DNA of 64,000 bases from Protula sp. h YS-2021 (taxonomy: Eukaryota > Annelida > Polychaeta > Sabellida > Serpulidae), in the NCBI GenBank assembly GCA_949752745.1, contig OX457025.1:96909804-96973803 (forward strand). Direction: 5' to 3'. Positions 42,511-55,016 of the stretch are shown piece after piece. Numbering within the stretch: the stretch's first letter is position 1; every line of letters starts with the position of its first letter. The position numbers and the translations under genes were made by a program. The notes beneath the pieces are model-generated. The model saw only the letters and a program-made list of their open reading frames with translations. It was not told the origin of the DNA and did no database searches.

Positions 42511-42816
42511 ATGGAAGACTTTTTATCGGATTATGAACTCATTACAGATTACTTCTCATATCTGAGAAACTTATATGTTGACATTGTGCTAAGACATTTT
42601 GAAAGTATATCATTCGTGTTGAAGAACAATGTTCAGGAGTTGAGGATACCTGGCTTTCTCCTTATACTCTCAGATGATTTAGAAGTGCGTGTGACTGAGA
42701 ACTACCTAGACGTGTTTGTACAATTGCGCCAGTATGACGAGCTTACAGAATGCTACGACTACATCACCCTCAACACAGTGGAATGGTGCGCTCTGTTACA
42801 AGCATTAAATTGGTAA
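42511..42816 (+). CDS. PC4-like family gene copy, still open
   Basis: A 101-residue homologue of the 18800 gene, with ELRIPGFLLILSDDLEVRVT and NTVEWCALLQALNW. It keeps ATG, frame and stop while its neighbours are broken. Whether it is expressed is unknown; chance survival of a short frame is plausible. Confidence 0.6.
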   Translation: MEDFLSDYELITDYFSYLRNLYVDIVLRHFESISFVLKNNVQELRIPGFLLILSDDLEVRVTENYLDVFVQLRQYDELTECYDYITLNTVEWCALLQALNW

Positions 42817-42824
42817 GGGCCTGA

Positions 42825-43075
42825 CGCTTGAATTCAAAAAGGACTTGACAGTGCAACTCATGTGGCGTATCAAGTCCATTTAGCTGACACATCCCATGTG
42901 GGTTATGGTGATGGACATAGACATGAATGAACATGGATATGAACTGAAACTGTCTGAACATAAAAATGTGAAAATAATAAAGTTTGGTAATGTGAGTTAT
43001 GTAAGTTTTCATAACATTTACAAACGTGGGTATAATGTCTATGATACATATATTCATTTAGATTCATAGGGAATA
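42825..43075 (+). pseudogene. short PC4-like gene remnant
   Basis: Homologue of the 19170 gene (YELKLSEHKNVKIIKF-like residues) with a stop in its N-terminal part; its end is fused at about 43070 to protease remnant sequence on the other strand. Confidence 0.6.
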
Positions 43076-43190
43076 CTCCGTGGAATAAGTCTGTTGTCAT
43101 GACATCATGGGTCAATAAGGCATCTACCAGTGTTCATGACTGGTGGCCGAATTGAATACTACGATTCGCACTTATTTCAATGATGTTGTC
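43076..43190 (-). pseudogene. protease remnant
   Basis: Only the N-terminal part of the adenain-like gene remains (minus strand, matching the HDVMTKDLF region). The rest, including all catalytic residues and the convergent terminator region, is deleted. Confidence 0.6.
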
Positions 43191-44475
43191 AAATTACGCA
43201 TAAACGATGACATTTACTGTATTTTGCAAGGCACCAACAGAATTCATCTCTAGCCGCAAGTTTCCATGCTTGATAAGGACGTAATGATCATCCCCAGCAT
43301 AATCAGGTGTTAAGTCGAAAGAAAATAAAGCATTATCTCCAGGCCAATCTTTTCGTTTTATAAAGGAACTTTTATCACCATTCAATCTATCAAAAAATTT
43401 GTAAAGAGTTTCAAAAGCGTCACCATATTTTTGCGATTAATGTTAAGCTTTAGAGGTTTGGATAGGATTGGTTCACCATCAGCGTAAAGTTGCATGTAGT
43501 TAAAATTCAAATGTTCAAAATTATATGGATTTCTCAACACTGTTCCAGCAAAGGATTCATTATGAACTATTCTAATGACAATACGTTTTCGTAATTGACC
43601 TAAAAAGATTGAAGTAGCTAAGCTTTTACATTCTTTTCCGGTAATATGAATCTGGGCATCTGAGTTTTCATCGATGCATCTGTATGTCCTAGCTGAATAC
43701 CTGGACAAGCCCTCACTTTGCGAATTGTTAAAAACGCATCTTAAACTTCTACCTTAAAGGCATTATTTGCAGCCATTAATACATATACATCCTTTTGTCT
43801 ATGCAAGCGCAATTTCATACTTATGCCATTTGAAAGATATCGATCCTGCTCAAACAAATCTACTCTTAAAGCACATTTAGGCATACACTCACGGCTTAGA
43901 CGCGTATACAAATAACGATTTTGTAAACCATTATTTCTTGCTTCAAGTAATTCACCACCTTCATTATTTACAGGAAAACCTGTTATATACTTTTCATGAT
44001 TGGGTCTTTTCACCTCATGAGCATTCATTGATCCAGCAGTATCTTTATAGCTGAGACGCATAGAGCGCTCAAAATTGAGACTTTCTTCCGAGTCATGAAT
44101 CAGGTGAGAAATGATGCTGGTATAACCAATGGAATTGCTACTGTGTGAAATCAATCGATCACTTAGGAATAATTCAATATTGGACCATAACCCATTAAAC
44201 AAATCATTGATGGATGCTACGTTATCATCTACACCACACACTGTTCCATTACGCTTAACAATGTTACATTCAATATGAAGTCTACTATTCTTTAAATCTA
44301 AATATTCTTCTGTGCACACAGGAATATAAAATTGTATCGGAGCACCCTCTCTAATGGCAGTGAGTGGTGATAGCCCGCATTATAACTTTTTTCTACAGCA
44401 GTTTGCGTTGGAGGTATGTGAAACCATTCCAATGGAGAAACACTTCATTCACAAGAACAATTATGAATTAAAGTC
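43190..44475 (-). pseudogene. major capsid pseudogene
   Basis: Pieces at 43194-43385, 43382-43708 and 43741-44319 align in order to the intact capsid (YKDTAGSMNAHEVKRPNHEK is shared). There are at least three frame breaks, plus an in-frame stop near 43741. Confidence 0.9.
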
Positions 44476-44843
44476 ATTTTTTACTTCAAAGGATATCTTT
44501 CTTATGTTTTCTTGATGTTATCCCTCTAGCTGCCTTTCGCCTTCTGACATGTTTTGTCGGTTGCACTTTCTTTTGTCCACCTAACACATCGCCAACCACA
44601 CGTTGTGCTACTCAGCCCGTAACATCTTTTCCGACATCTTTTGCAGCCTTTTTAAGATGTGATGCAACGATTTTAGCTCCTGCCTTAAGCAGTGGAACAG
44701 CTTTACGAGCCAGCTATGCCAGTATTGAACCCATACCATCTCCATATTGCATTCGCGCTTCTTTGAATCCTGATAAATCCCCACCCACTTGACGAAGAAA
44801 ATGGTTGCGGGATGCAGATGGATTGTGTCTGTATGCTTTCATA
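44470..44843 (-). pseudogene. pVI-like pseudogene
   Basis: Minus-strand frame begins MKAYRHNPS and keeps NHFLRQVGG, with an in-frame stop soon after the GDGMGSIL segment and further breaks in the basic tail. Confidence 0.75.
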
Positions 44844-45568
44844 ACGCTTTTTGTCGAAAATTAAGTTTACATATGACTTTCCCAGTTTGAAATGAAACAT
44901 TATGACCTGTGTCATCCTTAATATTCATTTCTATCATGTCAAATTTTGATGTGTTCACAGGGACGTAATGAGGTTCTTCATAACTTTTCATAATAATGTC
45001 ACCATCATCACCTTCAACGGGAACAGAGCGTAGTAAAGGAACACTTATAATCCTCAACTACTTGCGGTTCGCAAATACTGCAGTACACATAAAGTGTATA
45101 AAATCCATGTTTTACATCTGCTTGATGTTCAGCAGGACCAGATTCTTTATACCATTGATCTGGTATAAATTCTAAAATCTCAGCTAATCCAGTAGAAAAG
45201 ACAATACCATAATTATTTCTCAAAATAAGAGAAACTCTTCTTCTAATTTTATCATAGTTTAATCCAATTGGGTTTGCATTAATCGATTTTTGTAATGCTT
45301 CATTTATTGCACTGCATATTTCAGGTATGGATCTATAGTAACCATGTGGAAAGGTAACATCATAAACCGCATCGAATGACGATCGATAAGCAAAAGAATA
45401 GTCTATTCCTTGTCTCAATGTCGCCCATGTGTGTGGGTACTGAATTTCAGCTAAGGCCACTTCATATTTTCCTTTCAAATACAATGTACGAATTTGATAA
45501 TTAGAAGCCTTATTAGTAGGATAATAGCATTACTGGGTAAAGTAATGTAAAACCTTGTTGACTCCATG
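44840..45568 (-). pseudogene. minor capsid pseudogene
   Basis: 45014-45484 covers most of the protein in one frame, including the position that is shifted in the intact element. It breaks near the start (about 45485-45530) and again near 45050, after which 44839-45057 continues the C terminus. Confidence 0.85.
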
Positions 45569-46305
45569 ATGGCTAAATCGTATATGCGCGTGGATAGACT
45601 GAATGTGTATACACATTACTTCATGCCTGGTCCACGCCATTAACACTGTCTGCATGATCTACATTGCTGTCTACTACTTTTATTTTCATTTTCTTTACAA
45701 CAACACCATAACTCTTTAAGCCGTGTTAAAAAGTTTCCCATCCTTCTGGAAACAGCCTTTGTTGACGCTGTTTTATCTCTTTTGTAATATCTTCACGAGT
45801 TATCTTTTTCACAAAAACAGTTTTTGGAATATCAGCGTCTAAAATTTTCTCAAGACACTGCTCCCAGCCCTGTGGTGGTTCTCGTCGTTCTTTTCTTCTT
45901 GTAGCAACCAATGCTTCTTTCAGTAAATCAATAGTGAATTTTCAATTACATCTCCAGTTTTCAACATAAATTCATTTTATCTGTCCATCTCGTACCATGT
46001 TTCTCGTACCAAGTTCTGCCAGAAGTTGTGTTAGTTTTATATGATACATAGGTTGAAAATGGCTTAGAAATTGTTGCGACTTTTCTTATTTTTCTGCAGT
46101 AGATGATGCAGCAGAGTTTCGTTGTTGTGACCGAATCGTTCTTAAATGACGACCAAGAAGTTGTGTCATAAATTGCCTTTTCACGAGTTCGTTACCCACG
46201 TAAAAGTTCATTCCCTTTCGCTTTGATTCCATCATCTTTTCCTTTCTTTTCTAACAACATTTTATATTCATATTCAGGAATGAGAATCATTTTAAAGTAA
46301 GTTTC
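45569..46305 (-). pseudogene. remnants of the 69-aa and 190-aa genes
   Basis: 45726-45911 retains the 190-aa C terminus (FPEGWETF); upstream pieces carry stops. The Cys-rich small gene is recognisable at about 45590-45740 but interrupted. Confidence 0.7.
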
Positions 46306-47246
46306 ATTTTGACAGCAACTCAGTTAACAGGGTAATGCAAATTTAGCAATAGTTCCAGTGAATCCTCCTTTCTGATTGACCAACTTCTTCTTTCTTTGAA
46401 GTGATATCTTCCTATCTGCCAGAGTGTGTAGGGTACGACGCTCACGCTTGAATTCCTTAAACCTTTTGAGCTTAAGGGTAAATATCCTCGCAATATATTA
46501 AAATAAAGTTAATTCCTCCTTGGTAGCTTGCTGTTGCACGGATTTACGCCGTTTAGGCCCACTACGTGCAAGCAAGTAAAGAAAAGGCTGGTTAGCTCGA
46601 ATACGTGTAGACGTCTTGGCTGTGAATGGTCAAGTGACTTGGTTCCTGTTCATATGCTACTTTATTAACATATAAATAATATGTATCTTTTGGTAAAATG
46701 CCTGTATGAATACACAGTTGATCATTTGTCTTTGGCTTCAAATCAATGAATAAATAGCCATGACGAAGCATCTTGATAGGCTTCTGTGAGAAATGGAGAT
46801 TTTAAAGGATACATTTGCTAATGTACTTGTCTGTTGGCTATCTCTAGGATTTTTAAACAGAATAATGTAATGCGTATCCAAACTAATATGTCGCATTTAT
46901 CTACCATGATGGAATAAATTATGCACGATAAAAATTATGCTCAGACTGCTGTTAACACTAAAGAGGCGTGTCATTCGCTCATCACTACGACATTTGGTCC
47001 TCAGGTCATCAATGATGAGTAAGTTTGGTTTTTTCGGGTTAAAGCGCTCTTTTCAATGTCGTTTGGAATGCCTTGGTAAAATCCACACCTTTCATTCCCT
47101 TGTACAAAGGCTGATCTGCTGCATAGAGCCATAAAATGGTTTTTGGAGAGGGCTCAATTAACTTTTGTTTTAGAATTTCCTAAACCAGAGAGGTTTTACC
47201 ACTGCCTGTAGGTCCAGAGACCAGACATGTGAATGGATGCTTCATT
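46305..47246 (-). pseudogene. remnants of the 108-aa and ATPase genes
   Basis: DNA similarity to 23397-24375 continues throughout, with several small insertions and deletions. The Walker A region near 47190-47215 is recognisable. No long frame survives. Confidence 0.75.
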
Positions 47247-48060
47247 CTTGAATGTCTGTCTCTTTCACCCAACTGTTAAATTTCTTTGGCCATCCTAACC
47301 ACTCGACAAATAATTCTTTAACATCGTGTCTTTTTTGTGTTTTCAAGACCTTTTCAATTCTGTAGATGAGTTCAACATCTTTTGCAACAGCTTGCAATTC
47401 TTCTTCATGGAAATGACCATCAATATCTTGTTCTAAGAAGTCTTTGACACAATAAAGGTGTATTCCTTGCTTCTTATAACGATGTGTGACAATGAATATT
47501 TCTTGTGTCCATTTTATAAGACAATCCCGTTGAAACATGTATTTCCTGTGGGAAATGTGAACATGTTGGCCAATTTTAAATTTGTAGGGTTTTGACTTTT
47601 TCTTTGGTTTCAATTTCAATTTGTCCACAAACATATACTTCCACACTTTAGATTCATTTTCCTTTCGAATATCTGCAGGAGCATATCTAATTAGGGAGGG
47701 AGCCATGAGGTCCATGGTTGTAATTGTACACCAATTCTGGAAGGATGTCCACATAGCGATAGGTTTGGTTATGTAGGCAATACCGATGCATTATTCCCTT
47801 TAGAGAACGAATGACTCTCTCGGCAAAGTTTGCTGTGGTTTCATTCTTTGTCGTATAGGCATGAATTCCCTCCTTCTTCAAAAATGTTTTTACCCATCTG
47901 TTTTTAAATTCGGTTCCTTTATCTGACATTAGAGTTCGTGGCCTTCGACGTGTTTCATGAAAAATCTTCTGAAAGGCTTGTATAACGCTGGTATGTGATT
48001 TGTTGGATATTGACTGCATCCACAAATATTTGGAAAACACATCAATGACAATATATCCAA
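47242..48060 (-). pseudogene. integrase pseudogene
   Basis: 47687-48060 carries the catalytic core (SDKGTEFKNRWVK, FAERVIRSLKG); 47242-47754 carries the C terminus and chromodomain in a shifted frame. The first part, with the first catalytic Asp, is gone and replaced by zinc-ribbon gene sequence at about 48050. Confidence 0.88.
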
Positions 48061-48548
48061 GCTGATTCTGCACGTTGATATTCTCCAGTTGAACTTCAAC
48101 CAGTCTTTTCTTGGATAGTTTTGACACCTTCATCCGCTTACAGTTTGATGACAGATTTCACACCATGACATTCCGTACATGGTTCAGATTTGGCGAATAA
48201 GACTGAGTTGGTGTTATTCATCCCCTGAAGCATTGTCTCTCATTCACCATCATTCATGTTGATGTAATACTTGTATACTGTGCCTTCAAACATTGATGTG
48301 GGCACAAAACTCACATAGCGCATGCTTTGGTATGAAATGACTTCAAACCACTTCGTTTGCGTTAAGTACAGGTTGAAGCCAATGTTGCGTAAATTTTTCA
48401 AGTTCTGGCACACAATTCTCCGCAAGGATGGTGCTAAAGCAAACAATTCTCTGTACGTGTGATTCGAAGAAATGGCCCAAATTATCCATGCTCCACAGTA
48501 CTGTTTAAGTTCACACTAATTTTAAAGCTACTTGTCTTCTCCATGGCT
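48050..48548 (-). pseudogene. double PC4-like gene remnant fused to integrase
   Basis: Homologue of the 27107 gene. 48240-48446 keeps KWFEVISYQSMRYVSFV. Its KVSKLSKKR..EVQLEN segment runs in frame into integrase at about 48050; the cysteine-rich tail is lost. The start (MEKTSS) is near 48543 and a minus-strand TATA near 48580. Confidence 0.7.
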
Positions 48549-48599
48549 ACACATTGAATGCTGGTATGGTCCTCCTTTTATACGGTATCACATGAATGT

Positions 48600-49800
48600 T
48601 TTCACGAGATGGTTGTAATATCGTGGAGTCAGCTCGTTCAAAACATCAAGAAAGGCTGTTGGTAGGCCATCTAAATCAGTCAAGTAGTTTTAAAGTTATG
48701 CGCTGTTGAAGTTGTCATGCCTCACAAGCTAGCCAACTGGTAAAATATTTTCCCACGGGGGGCACATACCATGACGTAACTCACACACTATGCCCTAATA
48801 TGTCTAATTTTCTGGAATTTCCCACATATCCAAACCATGTATGAGCTAGCTAGATTCAAATTTAGACTTGACCCTGCGTCATGAGTACGGCCTAAAATGC
48901 ATAACCTGTGGAGCCAGAACGAATTACTTCGTCTTCAACGGCGAGCAAATGACACCGCAAATAAGACCCCTTCAAGACAGACTGACACTCGCCATCTTTG
49001 AATGGGGTGCGTGGCTGTTTCAACTGCACAGTATTTTTGCTACAAGTACATCAAATGTACACAAATTCTGGTAGCTTTCTACACAACGAAATTAGTTTTG
49101 TGGGCAAAGTGACATACCCGAGCCGCTTAGATAACTTTTCACGATATTTGTGAGCTTTTTGATAAATAATTAGAATGCATTCCAATATTTTTATCCGCCA
49201 TATTTTGCACATAGCCTATTTTGTTTTGCCGGAACGAGTTTAGCTTTGAAATTTTGTTGTACAGTGTAAAACAAAAACATGCACTCAGAGCCTTGCTCAA
49301 CGGAGACGCAATATTAAAGAACTTCCCTCCCCACGTGTGAAATAAATAAAGAAAATGCAGTGCAATAATGATGAAAGTTTCCTTTGTTTAATTCTGGACA
49401 CGTGCATGAAGAACGGCTGTTCTTGAAAATGGCATATCAAGGCCAGTTTTTTATGCAGAGACGTTGAAATTTCATATGGGTGGTTTTAAATAGTGGCCAT
49501 TTATTCATTAAGTAAATATGAACCGCACATATACAAAACATCATTAAATAGAGAATTGAATTCTTGTTAAGGCTGTCAATTCTTTTTTCCCTAAAGAAAC
49601 CTGTAGTAAAGAAAAGACGTAGTTTAACGTGAAAAAGAATAAAAACTTTTTGACATTCCTCACAAAGTTGTAAATTTATGATGCCGTTCTTTAACCTGCA
49701 TTTTTAAGGCTGACTTAAGAATCAAAATTTTACTGTGGAGCCAGAATGAATTACTTCATCTTCAATGGTGAGGAAATGATCCCACAGATAAGACCGTTCC
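48600..49800. other. interior of second Maverick right end; direct repeat, no gene
   Basis: About 66 bp (CTGTGGAGCCAGAA.GAATTA, then TTCAA.GG.GA) occurs at about 48908-48975 and again at about 49735-49800. The stretch between (about 760 bp) codes for nothing I recognise. Confidence 0.5.
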
Positions 49801-50343
49801 CGCCAATTTGATTTCCAAGTTCCCAATTTCGTAAGGAGATGTCACACACATTTCAAATATGTCTAAAAATAAATGTTCTAAATTTTCTGGGGGGGGTGGG
49901 GGCAAAAAACTAAAGATACTCAGAATCGTCTCGAAGTCTAAATATGCAAAAATCACAAAATTTTTGTACGGCGGGGGGGGGGGGGGTGGGGTTATAAATA
50001 AACAAAACTGTTTCAAAGCGCCTAAAACGTCTAAATATGCAAAAAAAAATCACACAATTTTCCCTACCGGGGTTCCTAAAACAAACAAAAAATGCTCTGA
50101 ATCGTCTGAAACGGATAAATATGCAAAAATCATTAAATCCCCCTCCCGGGTGTAAAAAAACCAAAAATGTTCAGAATTGTCTGAAACGGATAAATATGAC
50201 AATCACAAAATTTTTCCCCGGGGGGGGGGTGTCCAAAAACCAGAAAAATGTTCATAATCGTATGGAATGGATAAATATGCAAAGATCACAAAATTTTCCC
50301 CCGGGGGCCAGGTTTGGCCCGGAACTGTCGTTTTCCTACTACT

Positions 50344-50349
50344 CATATA
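50344..50349. repeat. target-site duplication of second Maverick, right (CATATA)
   Basis: Differs by one base from CACATA on the left. Confidence 0.7.
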
Positions 50350-51890
50350 GGCTGCCTTCTCGCATCAGGGTGTGATATGAATTGCCCGTGCAAGAAGCAA
50401 CATATCTACGATACAATCAGTAAGCTGAAATAAAATACAAGATGTGGTAAAACAGAGACCGCTTCATATTTGGCAAGACTTTGATAACTCAAGACACATA
50501 AATAAAATGATTTACAGCAAAGACTTTAAAACTCTCCAGCAGTGTACTTCCGTTACTGATTAAAATCAGTAGGCTTTAAACTGAAAAAAAGTTCTTTATG
50601 CTATGCATTGCGTAAGCACTAAGCCTTAAGGCGGTATTATCAGAGCTAGTATTTCCTTCTGATTTGTTTTACTTGTAAAAAACAGGCATAGCAGCCCCTG
50701 CAAACAACCCCGTTAAATAGAATTTGAGTGCGATCATGAGCGACTCGAGGATTTACTGGTGAGAAGTGTACTAAGCTTTCTTGTTTGGACCTCGATTATC
50801 CGACATCAAATCAACGTTGCTTAAAGTTTGCAAATGGAAATCGAAAAAAAACGTTGTATGGGCGTAGAAAACATAGTTATCTAGAATCACCGTCGAAGAC
50901 AGTCACAGTCATAGCGAGATCACACCTCCGTCATTGTTCCCACCATTGCATCATGCGGTCGGGCAGGAGACGCATGAAGTCAGTTTCCGTGAATAACTTT
51001 TTGAAAAGCAGGTGGGAAAAAAACTTACAAGTTGTTTGAATTATTATATTGTACATCCCCGTTCTGGTCTGATTTCAAATTAATCTCTCATGGCTGCCAT
51101 TCTGGGTGAGCGATAACACAAAGAGGTTATTTTATTTTGCTTTGTTTTGGTTTTGTTTTTGCTTGTTTTTTATGTGTCTGACGTCTATCCAACGTCGAAT
51201 TTCTGAAGCCTATTCAACGTTGATTACACGTCGGAGAAAGTTGCGTTTTGGTTGCCACCAAACGCAACATCTAAACAACATTTCTTAAAAAGGGTCCATT
51301 CAACGTTGCATGAAAGACGTTGGTGAGACTTTGATCTGTGGTCGAGATAAATCACAACCAAAATACACCCAGGGTTAATATTGTGGTGTGGTCGGGTTGA
51401 CGTTGTAACCTCGAATCGACCTTGTATGGGTCTTAGAATGTTTATTGGGGGGCGGGGGAGGGGGTGAATGCGGTGTGTAGACAGGTGCCCTTTTTGTATA
51501 GATAGGAGGCATACATAAATTTAGCTTCAAAATTACAGCAATTCCAATTCGGAGTATAAGAGGAGTTTGCTAGCTTGTTATCCTCTAATATCCTCTAATT
51601 CATCACTGCCATGAATGTTCGTTCTTCAAACGAGCATATAATTTTTACCCTCTAAATCTCGCCCAGTTTTTACTGTCCCCCTTTTCTGCCTTATTTTGCC
51701 GAACGTTTTATAGCCGCTACAGGAAGAGAATGAACACTCTTGTGTGTGTGTCTGAGGTTTATTGTGCTAACTAGCCAAGTGAAACACAGATCGGATGAAA
51801 AACGGACTGGTTGGTTAACAACGGCTTGTCCTGGAAGCTGTCCGGCGGAACCGGCTGCCCACGAAACTTTTCGCCTTGTGAAGGTAACGC
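50350..51890. other. intergenic; AACGTTG-rich segment at about 51175-51420
   Basis: No gene. ATTCAACGTTG, GACGTTG and CAACGTCG motifs recur at about 51175-51420; the same style of sequence appears at 62495-63030, suggesting relics of one repeat family. Confidence 0.45.
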
Positions 51891-51892
51891 GC

Positions 51893-52180
51893 TCAGCCAA
51901 TTTCCGCTTCGCAGCAGCCTTTAGCGCTCTTCAGTTTTTTTCTATCGTCTTCGTCATGGTCTGCAAGCGCTGACCGTTCATATTCGCGCACCGTCTCCCA
52001 GCCACCCTCTTCCTGGTCGGCAATTTTGATCAGCCTATTTCTGTATTCCAGCTGTTTTCTAACTGCACGAATACGATCGACATCACGATCCACATTTCCA
52101 TCGATGTCACACTCGATTTCTTTCAATTCATCCGCAATCTCCCTGTTGAAAACAAACTGCTTCTTGTGACCCTCCCTCTT
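51893..52180 (-). pseudogene. relic of a coding sequence, possibly transposon-derived
   Basis: The minus-strand frame reads RKQLEYRNRLIKIADQEEGG, WETVREYE and DHDEDDRKKLKSAK, charged non-repetitive protein sequence. It resembles a motif I recall from transposon-linked proteins in invertebrates (KRNKLIKIAD..E.GW.TV.EY). It stops at both ends. Low certainty. Confidence 0.3.
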
Positions 52181-53285
52181 CCATGGGATCTCGTCGCTTT
52201 TCGGTTTTTTCTCCCTCCTTAACTGCTAAGCTGGTCAACCAACACCTCTAGCGTTATCTCTCCGTTTCGTTCGTTTTTTTTTTTCTGTCTGCGAACTCCT
52301 CAATATTATCCCTTACATTCTGCTCGGCCATTTCGAATTTCTAATATTTGTGTGTGTGTGTGTGTTTTTTTTATTTTATGTTTTCTATAAATATAAACTT
52401 TTTTTAGATCAACGAGAAAAGCTTTAAAGGGGTTAATTTGACTAGGTTTAAACCTCGAATAACTTGTCATATTTTCAGCACATTAAATTACTGTCCCCAT
52501 AGTCAATCATCCAGCATCTGGATGCCATAAGCCGCGCCCCCTTACATGCACACCAATACAATTTCAACAAGAAGCGACCCTCTCTTAATGATCATCATAA
52601 AAAGTAATTCTTAAATAAAAAAAGGTTCCGAGAAATATTGATTTATCATTAATGTTTTACAGGAAAATTATCCATTTTCCTTAATGATCTAATTAATAAA
52701 AACTGACTTCAATACCAAAAGGTGTAACGCAATAAACAGTAAGCCAGGCGAAACGGAGTGTTGATAAGGTACATTTCACTCAGACTCTGAGTTAACATTT
52801 AACTCGTTTAGAAAATTAACTGTGATATGCTTACCACGGTGTGAATCTGGTCCGTGTAACCAGAGTCTTCCGGTCCATGAAAGTGTTACAAAGATGCGGC
52901 GGATACAAGTTTTGGTCAAGGGGAGGGGGGAGGAGAAAGGAGGAGGAGGGGGGGGGGGGGGTTCCAATTGTAAAAATCACCCGAAGTAGTGAATTGCCAG
53001 TCAATTTTGCTTTTTTTGTGAGCACGTAGTTTAAACATTCTCAGGATGCCACAAGTGACAGAAATCTACCCCCCCCCTCACGCGCCCATCCCGGTCAACT
53101 GCTCCCTATTTTGAGACTCGGTCAGCTGTCCTGCCCCCCCCTCCAATGTGGTAGAGCGGTCATCTGCCCCCCCCCCACCCCCCTCCCCTCGTTATAAGAA
53201 ATGATTGTTCAATTCATTATCGCTGATGAGAATACATGAAAGGGACAACTAATTTGGGCTGATCTTTTCATTTTCTTTAAAGGGA
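52181..53285. other. intergenic with poly-G and poly-C tracts
   Basis: No gene. Simple G/C runs at about 52918-52962 and 53070-53190; short (TG)n near 52350. Confidence 0.5.
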
Positions 53286-53292
53286 AGAATCA

Positions 53293-53390
53293 TTTGCTAC
53301 TACTGAAATTATTTGCTACTGCTGAAATAATTTGCTACTGCTGAATTTATTTGCCACTGCTGAAATAATTTGCTACTGCTAAGTGCAAGC
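53293..53390. repeat. about 19-bp tandem repeat
   Basis: Five copies of ATTTGCTACTGCTGAAAT with minor changes. AACAGAATGTTTACA is repeated just downstream (53495-53550). Confidence 0.8.
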
Positions 53391-53974
53391 AATCAGCGAA
53401 ACTAATTGCAATCCAAGTAATTGCATTTTGTGGGAAAGTGCAATCACAATACACTATAAAATGGACAAAACTTCGGACCCGAGTCATTCATGCCAACAGA
53501 ATGTTTACAAACAGAATGTTTACAAACAGAATGTTTACAAACAGAATTAGCCGTGCGTGAACTTTGCTGAAATGAATTTGTGACTGTGCTGAAAATGCTT
53601 TTTATTGTGCAGTAACTAAGAAAGATGTTTTGAAAGAATATTCACTATGAGCCGAATACAAGTAATACCACTTTATCTTGAAGCTTTTGCAGATGATCAC
53701 CCTATCACATTTTGTGTGTGTAGGGTGGGGAAGGGGGGTGGGGTCGCTTACCGGATTGCAAAACGCTCAGTTGATCGGAGTACATGCCAACTGATCACCG
53801 GACAATTGACCACCGGTCAACTGAATGACCTTTTCGAGTTAAATCAGAATAACACCGAAAGGGTCTACCAGCACTTGTAAAGATCTAACGTACCGGGTCA
53901 CACGAATATCTTGGAGCGAAAAGGCTTGCTCCAGTTCTTAATAAATGATGTGTTGTCCGGAAAGTGTTTGTTCT

Positions 53975-54980
<1,006 letters not shown>

Positions 54981-55016
54981 TAAACATCTAATACATATTA
55001 ATAATAAAATGAAACC

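Larger units (their letters stand above)
39915..50343. mobile_element. second Maverick/Polinton, decayed and internally deleted
   Basis: Bounded by AGTAGTAGGAAAGCGACAG on the left and its near-complement (CGTTTTCCTACTACT) on the right. Inner TIR homology is at about 40085-40195 against 49795-49900. Gene order equals the 12694 element but every core gene carries stops or frameshifts, and blocks are missing: most of the polymerase centre, one PC4-like gene, most of the protease, and everything between integrase and the zinc-ribbon gene. The poly-G units at 49880-50300 are degenerate. It is an older relative of a different subfamily. Confidence 0.88.

Noticed and set aside
50037..50375. Lys/Asn-rich frame near the right end of the second Maverick
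   Set aside because: Degenerate poly-G TIR units, not a gene.
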